Below are positions 1 to 6,349 of a stretch of 7,975 nt of DNA, one piece after another; the stretch's first letter is position 1, and every line of letters starts with the position of its first letter. The stretch covers positions 1 to 7,975 of the forward strand of contig DASWIE010000109.1 in assembly GCA_036397815.1 (NCBI GenBank), written 5' to 3'. Source of the stretch: DASQFY01 sp036397815 (GTDB lineage: Bacteria > Chloroflexota > Limnocylindria > QHBO01). Under the pieces are notes generated by a model, which was given only the letters and a program-made list of their open reading frames with translations, searched no databases and was not told where the DNA came from. Made by a program: the position numbers and the translations under genes.

Positions 1-9
1 GCGTTCGGC

Positions 10-402
10 GTGAGCGATGAGGGACACCGGGTCCTCCTGGTGGAGGATGACCCGGCCCTGCGACAGGTCTATGCCGGCTCGCTGTCGGAGCTGGGCCATG
101 CCGTGCGGACCGCGGGCGATGGCGCGGCGGCGCTGAATGTGCTGGCCGACGACTGGACGCCCTGCGTCGTGTTTCTCGACCTGAGAATGCCTGGCATGGA
201 CGGCTGGGAATTCGCACGGCGGCTGCGGGCGGAGGACCGCTGGAAGAATCTGCCGATCGTGGTGGTGGCCGCCCACTTCCGAATCGATCAGGAGGCCCGC
301 GAGATAGGGGCGGCGGCGTGGCTGCAGAAGCCGTTCGACCTGAATCGACTGGACGAGCAGATCAAGCTCTTGTGTGCCGACGAGGGAACCCAGGCGAATT
401 GA
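10..402 (+). CDS. Single-domain response regulator (CheY-like receiver)
   Basis: This 130-residue protein is a receiver domain that should accept a phosphoryl group from a histidine kinase and has no attached output domain. Visible landmarks are the acidic pair D13-D14 in LVEDD, the phospho-acceptor D57 in FLDLRMPGMDG, and the conserved lysine K107 in QKPFD. The switch Thr/Ser that normally follows the fourth beta strand is alanine (A87 in IVVVAAH), and the usual Tyr/Phe switch position is W104. The GTG at 10 is used as the start because it sits just before the domain, but the frame is open to the window edge (codons GCG TTC GGC precede it), so this may be the C-terminal receiver of a longer protein. 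It converges on the minus-strand gene with only 12 bases between the two stop codons. The partner kinase is not in the window. Confidence 0.85.
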   Translation: MSDEGHRVLLVEDDPALRQVYAGSLSELGHAVRTAGDGAAALNVLADDWTPCVVFLDLRMPGMDGWEFARRLRAEDRWKNLPIVVVAAHFRIDQEAREIGAAAWLQKPFDLNRLDEQIKLLCADEGTQAN

Positions 403-414
403 CGGCAGGACGGC

Positions 415-1335
415 CTAGGCGCCGTGCCGAAAGTGGCGGTCGAGCTCCGAAGCCCAGGTCCAGCCGAGGGCATCCGCATAGCCGGCCAGCCACTCAGCGA
501 GGTGGACCTTGCCGGCCGGCGGTTGATCCGAGGCCATCAGCCGGCTCTGCAGCTCGGTCACCTCGTCCCGGGTAAGCACGACGTCGCGCACGGCGAGACC
601 GAGGAGCCTGGCGGCGGCCAGGGCGGCTGATACAGGCAGATGGACGATCAGCGAGCGGCTGCGCACGGCTGCCCGGACGACTGACACGTACTCGTTGAAG
701 GTGAAGATGTCGGGCCCGGCGGCGTCCACCACCATCTCCTCCTCGACCGCCGAACCGAGGCGCACCGCGAGGTCGGCGATGTCGTCGACATGGACGGGCT
801 GGATCGGGTAGCGGCCGTCGCCGGGAATGCCGAAGAGTGGCAGCCGCCGAAGCGTCCAGGCGAGGTTGTTCAGCAGGATGTCGCCCGGTCCGAACGTGAC
901 GGTGGGTCGGATGACGGCGTATGGGACGCCAAGGCTGGCGAGTGATTCCTCGACGGCCGCCTTTGCGCGAAAGTACGCCGTTGGCGCGTCACGGGCGGCG
1001 TTGACGACGCTGATGTGGACGACCCGTCGCACGCCCGCGGCGCGGGCGGCCTCGAACAGGATCATGGTCCGCTCGACGGCCCATCGGTAGGTGATCTGTC
1101 CTCGCTCGAATCGTATCCAGAAGGTGTTGTACAGGTTTTCCGTGCCCTCCAATGTCCCCGCCAGCCGATCCGGATGATCGAAGTCCAGGGTGGCACTTGA
1201 GACGAGATCGCCGAGTGGATGCGGATGGCGCGGATCCCTCGTCAGGTCGATCACTGTCCGGCCACTCTTCGCGAGCCGCTGCGCGATGAAGCGGCCGGTA
1301 TAGCTGGTCGCGCCGGTCACGGCATCGGTGGTCAT
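415..1335 (-). CDS. NAD(P)-binding atypical short-chain dehydrogenase/reductase
   Basis: A 306-residue cytoplasmic protein of the extended/atypical SDR type (NAD-dependent epimerase or NDUFA9-like). The N-terminal nucleotide-binding turn reads TGATSYTG (residues 7-14); the middle glycine of GxxGxxG is S11. A Y121-x-x-x-K125 pair lies in AYFRAK, preceded by a VVHIS strand (106-109), as in the SDR catalytic region, and RPTVTFGPGD (143-152) is the conserved segment after it. The C-terminal third (210-306) is a variable substrate domain. The ATG lies three bases after the TAG of the upstream epimerase gene, so the two are almost certainly co-transcribed and translationally coupled. The substrate cannot be read from the sequence. 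The pairing hints at oxidation or reduction of a proline-derived or sugar-like compound, but NDUFA9-like members may act without a known substrate. Confidence 0.85.
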   Translation of the reverse strand: MTTDAVTGATSYTGRFIAQRLAKSGRTVIDLTRDPRHPHPLGDLVSSATLDFDHPDRLAGTLEGTENLYNTFWIRFERGQITYRWAVERTMILFEAARAAGVRRVVHISVVNAARDAPTAYFRAKAAVEESLASLGVPYAVIRPTVTFGPGDILLNNLAWTLRRLPLFGIPGDGRYPIQPVHVDDIADLAVRLGSAVEEEMVVDAAGPDIFTFNEYVSVVRAAVRSRSLIVHLPVSAALAAARLLGLAVRDVVLTRDEVTELQSRLMASDQPPAGKVHLAEWLAGYADALGWTWASELDRHFRHGA

Positions 1336-1338
1336 CGG

Positions 1339-2403
1339 CTAGTCGGTCAGGCCCCAGAGGTCGCCGACGGTGAAGCCCTCCGGGAACGGGTCATCGTCGT
1401 CGACCACGTACTCCGCTCGCCCGGTGATCCAGGCGGAGCCCGTCAGCTGTGGAACCACGGCGGCGTAGGGACCCACTGTCGTCTCGCGCAGCAGCCGGCC
1501 GGTCCAGGTGGTGCCCAGGATCCCCTCGTGCACGAAATCCTGGCCGATGCCCAGCTTGCCGCGGGCATGGAGGACCGCCATCCGGGCGCACGTGCCGGTG
1601 CCGCACGGGGATCGGTCCAGGACCCCGGTGAAGGACTCGGGCCGCGACCAGTCAAGCGTGCCCGAGCTGACGACCACCGTGTTCTTGCCATGCGCGCCCG
1701 GCGCGGTGGGCGGGGCGGTGAGCTCGATGATGCTGATGCCGGTCAGCTCCGGCTGCTCGGGGTGGGCGACGGGGATCTGCTCGCGGGCCGCCGCCTTCAC
1801 CATCTCGCCAAGCCGCACGATCTCGCGCCCCTCGTCGGGTGTCAGGGAGAGGCCGAGCGCGGCGGCATCGGTGAGGACGTAGAACATCCCGCCCCACGCG
1901 ACGTCGACCTTCAGCGTGCCGATGCCCGGCACCTCGACCGGGGAGTTCAGCTCGATCACGAAGGCCGGCACGTTCTGGAAGGTGATCGAGCGGGCCCTGC
2001 CGTCGCGCACCTCGGCGCGGACGCGGATCAGGCCGGCGGGCGCCTCGAGGGTGAGCTCGGTGATTGGCTCGCTGACCGGGACCAGGCCCTCCTCGATCAG
2101 AACGGTGGCGGTGCAGATCGTGTTCGAGCCGGACATGGCCGGGTATTCCGCCTGCTCCATGATCACGAAGCCGGCATCGGCCTTCGGATCGGTGGGCGGC
2201 AGGATGACGTTGCAGCAGCTCGCCGGGTAACCGCGGGGCTCGCGCAGCATCAGGCGCCGCAGGTGGTCGCCCTGCTCCGCCAGGTGGTTGCGCTTCTCGA
2301 GCATGGTGTCGCCCGGGACGTCGTGCACGCCGCCCACGATCACGCGGCCCGGCTCGCCTCCGGCGTGCGCGTCGACCGCCGAGATGGACCGATCCAGCCG
2401 CAT
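1339..2403 (-). CDS. Proline racemase family protein (hydroxyproline 2-epimerase or 3-hydroxyproline dehydratase type)
   Basis: A 354-residue cytoplasmic enzyme of the proline racemase superfamily, close to the usual family length. These enzymes use two facing acid/base residues to take the alpha proton from proline or hydroxyproline. The first site reads MSGSNTI (90-96), with S91 where classic racemases have Cys. The second site reads DRSPCGTGT (263-271), with C267 in place. This gives a Ser/Cys pair, not Cys/Cys (typical racemase/4-hydroxyproline epimerase) or Cys/Thr (3-hydroxyproline dehydratase). The N-terminal HAGGEPGRVIVGG (13-25) is also typical. ATG 2403 is the only sensible start because an in-frame TGA directly precedes it; no Shine-Dalgarno site is visible. 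It is the first gene of a two-gene operon with the SDR-like gene. The other hydroxyproline catabolic genes (D-hydroxyproline oxidase, deaminase, semialdehyde dehydrogenase) are not in the window. Confidence 0.9.
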   Translation of the reverse strand: MRLDRSISAVDAHAGGEPGRVIVGGVHDVPGDTMLEKRNHLAEQGDHLRRLMLREPRGYPASCCNVILPPTDPKADAGFVIMEQAEYPAMSGSNTICTATVLIEEGLVPVSEPITELTLEAPAGLIRVRAEVRDGRARSITFQNVPAFVIELNSPVEVPGIGTLKVDVAWGGMFYVLTDAAALGLSLTPDEGREIVRLGEMVKAAAREQIPVAHPEQPELTGISIIELTAPPTAPGAHGKNTVVVSSGTLDWSRPESFTGVLDRSPCGTGTCARMAVLHARGKLGIGQDFVHEGILGTTWTGRLLRETTVGPYAAVVPQLTGSAWITGRAEYVVDDDDPFPEGFTVGDLWGLTD

Positions 2404-2448
2404 TCACAGATGGTGACACGGGCTGCTGAACCGCGCGCTGTAGTCAGA

Positions 2449-2473
2449 TTCCAACCTGGTTGACGGTAGGCAG
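2449..2473 (+). repeat. Left arm of a 25-bp imperfect inverted repeat (probable operator)
   Basis: This arm carries the core CCAACCTGGTTGAC at 2451-2464. Its reverse complement recurs at 2557-2581 with 22 of 25 positions identical. The arm contains its own small palindrome, CAACC-T-GGTTG (2452-2462), the kind of site a dimeric regulator binds. It lies about 46 bases upstream of the epimerase ATG. Confidence 0.6.
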
Positions 2474-2556
2474 CCGCTTGGGGCCATTCGAGGCGTTGGT
2501 GGACCGCGGCTGACCGTGGCGATGGCCCGTTGGCGGCCGGCAGTGGGGGAGTTTCC

Positions 2557-2581
2557 CTGTCTAACGTCAACCACGTTGGAA
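2557..2581 (-). repeat. Right arm of a 25-bp imperfect inverted repeat (probable operator)
   Basis: Read on the minus strand this arm carries CCAACGTGGTTGAC (2579 to 2566), one base different from the left arm's core; the three mismatches over 25 bases are scattered. It lies about 70 bases upstream of the preferred methyltransferase start. The core centres of the two arms (2457 and 2573) are 116 bp apart, close to eleven helical turns, so both would face the same side of the DNA. Confidence 0.6.
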
Positions 2582-2650
2582 CTTGGTGAGAAGAATCGCC
2601 CGGCTGGGCAGGAAGCGCCAATCCGGGACTGCGTGCATAGTGACGCCCTC

Positions 2651-3334
2651 GTGGCCAGCTTCCTTCGGACCCGTTCCACAGATCTCGAGCTGCTCGACGG
2701 CGAACAACTCGACCCCAACGAGCTGCGCACGAACCTGCGCGAGATGGCGATGCTCAACCGCCTGCCCGGGGGGGTCGGCGACAGCGTCCGGGCGGTTGAC
2801 CGCCTGCTGGATGGCAAGGCCGATGCGTCGGTGCTGGACATCGGGACCGGCGGCGGCGACTTCGTGCGCCGGCTGGCCCGCTCGCGAGCAGCCCACGTGA
2901 TTGCCGCGGACGTGAGTGCGGAGGTCGTGGAGATCGCCCGCCGTAACCTGGCCGATACGAAGGATGTGACCGTCCTGCAGGCCGATGTGCTGGCGTTGCC
3001 CCTCGCAAACGCGGAGGTGGAGGTCACGCACTCGTCCATGCTCATCCACCACCTGGAGCCGGCGGAGGTGGTGCGCGCGCTGCGCGAGATGCGGCGAGTG
3101 GCCCGGCTGGGGATCGTTGTCAACGACTTGAGGCGTGGGCCGCTTGCCCTGGCCGTGACAGCCGCCACCGTCCTGGCACTGACCCGGGGTGCGTATACCC
3201 GACACGACGGCGTCCTCTCGGCGCGGCGCGCCTATACCCTGCCCGAGCTCGACGAGCTTGCGACGGAGGCCGGGTTGCGAGCTGTGTGGCGGACATGGTC
3301 GTTCTGGCCGCGGGTCACGACGGTGTACCGATGA
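2651..3334 (+). CDS. Class I SAM-dependent methyltransferase, first gene of a polyketide-like operon
   Basis: The preferred product is 227 residues. The SAM-binding motif I is VLDIGTGGGDF (residues 61-71 from this start), followed by an acidic residue in AADVS (D87) that should bind the SAM ribose, the LQADVLALPLA segment, and MLIHHLEP (130-137). The C-terminal part has VVNDLRRGPLAL and a TRHDGVLSARRAYTLPEL stretch. This layout, with an N-terminal LELLDGEQL...NLREMAMLNRLPGG segment, resembles methyltransferases encoded beside type III polyketide synthases and flavoproteins, where an aromatic hydroxyl or ring carbon is methylated. I chose GTG 2651 because conserved sequence begins about ten residues later; ATG 2516 (272 residues) and GTG 2633 are alternatives. 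It overlaps the next gene by four bases (ATGA at 3331). The actual substrate is inferred only from the neighbours. Confidence 0.8.
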   Translation: MASFLRTRSTDLELLDGEQLDPNELRTNLREMAMLNRLPGGVGDSVRAVDRLLDGKADASVLDIGTGGGDFVRRLARSRAAHVIAADVSAEVVEIARRNLADTKDVTVLQADVLALPLANAEVEVTHSSMLIHHLEPAEVVRALREMRRVARLGIVVNDLRRGPLALAVTAATVLALTRGAYTRHDGVLSARRAYTLPELDELATEAGLRAVWRTWSFWPRVTTVYR

Positions 3335-4536
3335 CGAGCGAGCGCCTCGACTGCGACGTGCTGGTGGTCGGCGCCGGTCCGGCGGGCTCCGCGACGGCCG
3401 CGGCATTGGCCACGCTCGGACGTGACGTCCTGCTGGTCGAATCGCGCAGCCACCCGCGGCCAAAGGCTTGCGCGGAGTACGCCAGCCCTCGGATCGTCGA
3501 GGAGCTGCGCCGGCTGGGGCTGGCCGACCAGGCATGGCAGCAGGACGCGCTGCCACTCAACGGGATGCGGGTGATCAGCGGCGAGGACGCAGTCGACATG
3601 CGCTACTGCGACGCCGACGGCCCGCGCACCGCCTGGGGCCTCGCCCGCACGGCCTTCGATGCGACCCTGGCGGCGCATGCCGTTGGCCGTGGCGCCCGAC
3701 TGCTCGAGCAGACCGCGCTCGAGGACGTGCACTGGCGCGGGGGCGTCGGCGGTATCGGCGGCCGGGTGAAGGGCGCCCTGCTGCGCACGGCCGATGGTCG
3801 GCGCTCGGTGCGCTGCCGCTGGCTCATCGGCGCCGATGGCGCTCGATCTCGCGTCGCGCAGCGGCTTTCCGTGGAGCGCTGGGTCAGGGCGCCCCGCCGT
3901 CTCGGCCTGGTCGCCCACTACGAGGGCATCCCGGAGCTGGCTGAGAGCGGCGAGATGCACATTGGGCCGGGCTGGTACGTGGGCCTGGCGCCGCTCGCTG
4001 GAGGGCGCCTGAACGTTGGGATGGCGCTGCCGATGAACGGCGACGGGCGGCGAGCGGCCAAGAGTCGGTTCCAGGCGGCGATCGATGGCATCCCGGCCGT
4101 CGCCGCGCGGCTGCAGGGTCGGAAGCGGCTGACGCCGATCCGTGGCGCATCGCCGATCGGCCACCGTGTGGCGCGCGCCGCGGGCCGGGGCTGGATGCTG
4201 GTTGGCGATGCGGCCGGCTTCATCGACCCGTTCACCGGGGAGGGGATCTACCGGGCGCTCCGTTCCGGGCGGGCCGCGGCTGAGGCGCTGGCGGTGGACG
4301 ATGAGGGGTCCACATCCCGCTACCTCGCCGCGCGGCGTCACGCCTTCGCGGCGAAGGACGCCCTGACCTGGCTGGTCCAGGGCATGCTGGCCGCCCCGCC
4401 GCTGATGAGCTACGCGCTGCGCAACCTCGCCGCGCGACCGGAGCTCGCCTCCCGCATGGGCTCCGCGCTGGGAGACTGCCGGCCGGCCAGCGACGCGCTC
4501 TCGCCACTCTTCCTGGCGCAGGTGCTGCGGCCATGA
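3331..4536 (+). CDS. FAD-dependent oxidoreductase, geranylgeranyl reductase family
   Basis: A 401-residue flavoprotein. The N-terminal FAD-binding Rossmann motif is VVGAGPAGS (12-20), ending at an acidic residue in LLVES (E37). WLIGADGARSRV (164-175) is the central DG motif, and VGDAAGFIDPFTGEGI (291-306) is the GD motif that holds the FAD ribityl chain; this long form is typical of geranylgeranyl reductases and related halogenase or hydroxylase-like enzymes. The family either reduces isoprenoid or alkyl double bonds or hydroxylates aromatic rings. Beside a methyltransferase, a cyclase-like protein and a ketosynthase, ring hydroxylation or quinone formation on a phenolic product is the likelier role; reduction of a polyprenyl chain is the alternative. 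The start is ATG 3331, overlapping the methyltransferase stop as ATGA; the in-frame codons upstream lie inside that gene. No transmembrane segment is evident. Confidence 0.88.
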   Translation: MTSERLDCDVLVVGAGPAGSATAAALATLGRDVLLVESRSHPRPKACAEYASPRIVEELRRLGLADQAWQQDALPLNGMRVISGEDAVDMRYCDADGPRTAWGLARTAFDATLAAHAVGRGARLLEQTALEDVHWRGGVGGIGGRVKGALLRTADGRRSVRCRWLIGADGARSRVAQRLSVERWVRAPRRLGLVAHYEGIPELAESGEMHIGPGWYVGLAPLAGGRLNVGMALPMNGDGRRAAKSRFQAAIDGIPAVAARLQGRKRLTPIRGASPIGHRVARAAGRGWMLVGDAAGFIDPFTGEGIYRALRSGRAAAEALAVDDEGSTSRYLAARRHAFAAKDALTWLVQGMLAAPPLMSYALRNLAARPELASRMGSALGDCRPASDALSPLFLAQVLRP

Positions 4537-4976
4537 GGAGCCGGCTGCAGATCCACATCGACGCGCCGCTGGAGCGGATCTTTCCGCTTGCGGCTGATGT
4601 CGAGCGCTGGCCGGAACGCCTGCCGCACTATCGCTACGTCCGTCGCCTCCCCGCCGCGAACGGCGAGCGCCGCTTCGCGATGGGCGCGCTGCGCGGCCCG
4701 ATGCCGGTCCGCTGGGAGGCGATCCAGCGGCCGCTCCCCGACGAGCACCGGATCGAGTTCACGCACACCGGCGGCGTGACCCGCGGGATGGAGGTCGCAT
4801 GGCGCTTCGTCCCGGTAAACGGCGGCTGGGACGTCAGCATCGAGCACGAGCTGAGCCTTGGTTGGCCGCTGATCGGCGGCTGGGCCGCGCGGCACGTCAT
4901 CGGTCCGCAGTTCATCGAGGCCATCGCACGCAGGACGCTGCGCCGCGTGAAGGCGCTGGCGGAGGCGGGCGCATGA
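4533..4976 (+). CDS. SRPBCC superfamily protein (polyketide cyclase/dehydrase-like)
   Basis: A 147-residue single-domain protein of the START/Bet v1-like helix-grip fold. The opening strand plus helix, with LQIHIDAPLERIFPLAADVERWPERLPHY (5-33), is the signature start of this family and matches aromatase/cyclase and COQ10-like members. A series of beta strands follows (WEAIQRPLPDEHRIEF, MEVAWRFVPVNGGWDVSIEHEL), and a long amphipathic C-terminal helix (125-145) would cover the hydrophobic pocket. It overlaps the genes on both sides by ATGA. Next to a ketosynthase, the natural reading is that it binds a poly-keto chain and guides ring closure or dehydration, as aromatase/cyclases do. A lipid- or quinone-binding chaperone role like COQ10 is equally compatible with the fold. 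The catalytic residues of this family vary too much to settle it. Confidence 0.8.
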   Translation: MRSRLQIHIDAPLERIFPLAADVERWPERLPHYRYVRRLPAANGERRFAMGALRGPMPVRWEAIQRPLPDEHRIEFTHTGGVTRGMEVAWRFVPVNGGWDVSIEHELSLGWPLIGGWAARHVIGPQFIEAIARRTLRRVKALAEAGA

Positions 4977-6205
4977 GGCGGGTGGCGGTGACCGGGATCG
5001 GCGCCGTGACCCCCATCGGTTCCGGAGCCGACGGGCTGTGGGCCGGCGTCCTCGCCAACCGCTCGGCGGTACGTGAGATCGACCGTTTCGACGCGTCCCC
5101 GTTTCCCTCCCGCATCGCCGCCCAGATCGACGACTTCCGGCCGCAGGATCACCTGGATGCCAAGCGTGCCCGGCGCCTGGATCGGTTCAGCCAGCTATCG
5201 GTGGCGGCAGCCAAGATGGCCATCGGTGACTCCTGCCTGACCGATGCCGACCGCTCCGACGGTCGCACCGGCGTCTGGATCGGCTCCGCCCTCGGCGGCG
5301 TCGCCTTCGGCGAAGAGCAGCACGCGGCGTACGTGACCCGCGGCGTGCGAGCCGTGGCGCCAACCCTGGCCACCGCCGTCTTCGGCGGGGCGGGGGCGTC
5401 GAACGTCGCCATCGACCTGGGGATCCGCGGGCCGGCGGTCGGGAACGCGAACTCGTGCGCCTCGGGGTCGATGGCGATCGGCCAGGGGTTCCAGGCCGTG
5501 CGATCCGGTGTCGTGGACGTCGCGCTGGCCGGGGGAGTGGAGGCGCCGCTGGCGCCGCTGACCCACGGCGCGTTCGCCATGATCCGCGTCCTCTCGCAGC
5601 GCAACGACGACCCTGCGACGGCCTCACGGCCCTTCGACCGAGACCGCGATGGTTTCGTCATGGCCGAGGGCGCGGCGGTCCTGGTGCTGGAGGCCTGGGA
5701 CGCGGCGGAGGCTCGCGGGGCGAGCATCCTGGGCGAGGTGGCCGGATTCGGCGCCTCGACCGATGCCTATCACCTCACCGCCCCGCTGCCCTCGGGCGAG
5801 GCCGCGGCGGCGGCGATCACGACTGCCTTGGCTGATTCGGGGCTGGCGCCCGCAGAGATCGGCTATGTCAACGCCCATGCCTCGAGCACGGTCCTCAACG
5901 AGCTGGCCGAGGCGAAGGCGCTGCACCTTGCGCTCGGCGAGCATGCCGCGTCCCTGCCGGTGTCCGGGACGAAGGGGCTGTACGGCCATCCGCTGGGTGC
6001 CAGCGGAGCGATCGAGGCCGCGATCACGATCCTGGCCCTCCACCACGGGCTGCTGCCAGGGACCTGCAACCTCGTCAACCTCGACGAGCGCTGTCAGCTG
6101 AACGTCCTGTGCGAGCCGCTTGCCGCACGCCCGGCGGCTGCCCTCTCGACCTCGTTCGGCTTCGGCGGCATGAACGCGGCCCTGGTGTTCCGAACAGTAG
6201 CCTAG
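4973..6205 (+). CDS. Beta-ketoacyl-ACP synthase, FabF/KAS II type
   Basis: A 410-residue thiolase-fold condensing enzyme, the usual length for FabF. The catalytic triad is complete: C162 in NSCASGS, H302 in VNAHASST and H339 in KGLYGHPLGASG, with K334 and the C-terminal GFGGMN (396-401). It should carry out decarboxylative Claisen condensation of a malonyl thioester onto an acyl chain. Some surrounding residues differ from housekeeping FabF (NAHASST where NAHGTST is usual; SGTKGLYGH where STKSMTGH is usual), which points to a specialised rather than a primary fatty-acid role. The cysteine argues against it being a chain-length factor, in which that residue is replaced. The start is ATG 4973, in the ATGA overlap with the SRPBCC gene. 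It is the last gene of the operon; no acyl carrier protein, malonyltransferase or second ketosynthase subunit lies nearby. Confidence 0.92.
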   Translation: MRRVAVTGIGAVTPIGSGADGLWAGVLANRSAVREIDRFDASPFPSRIAAQIDDFRPQDHLDAKRARRLDRFSQLSVAAAKMAIGDSCLTDADRSDGRTGVWIGSALGGVAFGEEQHAAYVTRGVRAVAPTLATAVFGGAGASNVAIDLGIRGPAVGNANSCASGSMAIGQGFQAVRSGVVDVALAGGVEAPLAPLTHGAFAMIRVLSQRNDDPATASRPFDRDRDGFVMAEGAAVLVLEAWDAAEARGASILGEVAGFGASTDAYHLTAPLPSGEAAAAAITTALADSGLAPAEIGYVNAHASSTVLNELAEAKALHLALGEHAASLPVSGTKGLYGHPLGASGAIEAAITILALHHGLLPGTCNLVNLDERCQLNVLCEPLAARPAAALSTSFGFGGMNAALVFRTVA

Positions 6206-6214
6206 GGCCGGCCG

Positions 6215-6232
6215 GCCGCCACTTGTGGTGGC
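6215..6232 (+). terminator. Stem-loop just after the ketosynthase stop codon
   Basis: GCCGCCA pairs with TGGTGGC (one G-T pair) around a CTTG tetraloop, ten bases after the TAG. A further GGCCGGCCGGCC palindrome (6206-6217) overlaps its left side. There is no T-run after it, so it is not a classic intrinsic terminator; it could mark the 3' end of the four-gene mRNA or simply be one copy of the repeated palindrome described separately. Confidence 0.35.
6218..6232. promoter_or_regulatory. Palindromic operator-like site 1 (GCCAC-N5-GTGGC)
   Basis: GCCAC TTGTG GTGGC is a perfect 5+5 inverted repeat with a 5-base spacer. Its downstream flank, ATTCCGA, resembles that of site 3. It also forms part of the stem-loop after the ketosynthase gene. 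Confidence 0.45.
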
Positions 6233-6279
6233 ATTCCGACCATCGGGCAGCGCTTCAAGCCGGGCTCGATCGTCGACTG

Positions 6280-6294
6280 GCCACCTTGAGTGTC
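6280..6294. promoter_or_regulatory. Palindromic operator-like site 2 (GCCAC-N5-GTGTC)
   Basis: GCCAC CTTGA GTGTC matches nine of the ten arm bases of sites 1 and 3 with the same 5-base spacer. Centre positions of sites 1, 2 and 3 are 6225, 6287 and 6359, spacings near six and seven helical turns. A T-rich TCTTTTC follows at once. Confidence 0.4.
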
Positions 6295-6349
6295 TTTTCG
6301 TCCACCGAGCAGCCGGTTTGGGCGTTGAGAGCGCGTCTCGATCCGCGTA

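Larger units (their letters stand above)
2404..2650. promoter_or_regulatory. Divergent intergenic region between the epimerase operon and the methyltransferase operon
   Basis: About 247 bases separate the two divergent operons and should hold both promoters. The clearest structure is the pair of inverted repeats at 2449-2473 and 2557-2581. A weak -10-like CATAGT at 2636-2641 lies nine bases before the preferred GTG start at 2651, which would give an almost leaderless mRNA; no good -35 goes with it. No convincing sigma-70 pair is seen for the minus-strand operon. A frame open from ATG 2516 could in principle extend the methyltransferase into this region, but its first 45 residues look non-conserved. 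Confidence 0.5.

Noticed and set aside
1219..2463. Long open frame (414 codons) on the + strand opposite the epimerase gene
   Set aside because: Its composition is dominated by Arg, Gly, Ala, Asp and His from antisense GC-rich codons, with no recognisable motif, while the opposite strand encodes a clear proline racemase family enzyme.
2460..2490. TTGACG at 2460-2465 as a -35 element with a -10 near 2485
   Set aside because: Nothing close to TATAAT lies at 16-18 bases; the hexamer is part of the inverted repeat arm.
2449..2581. Small transposable element (MITE) bounded by the 25-bp inverted repeats
   Set aside because: No target-site duplication is visible outside the arms and the arms contain internal palindromes, which fits operators better; only a genome search for further copies could revive it.
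2516..2650. N-terminal extension of the methyltransferase from ATG 2516
   Set aside because: The 45 extra residues look non-conserved, no ribosome binding site precedes the ATG, and the stretch contains the inverted repeat arm; it remains possible, so it is noted as an alternative.
2404..3168. Open frame of 254 codons on the - strand opposite the methyltransferase
   Set aside because: Ser/Arg-rich antisense translation without motifs, overlapping a gene with a clear SAM-binding site.
3232..4341. Long open frame (369 codons) on the - strand opposite the FAD oxidoreductase gene
   Set aside because: Low-complexity antisense shadow; the + strand carries three FAD-binding motifs in order.
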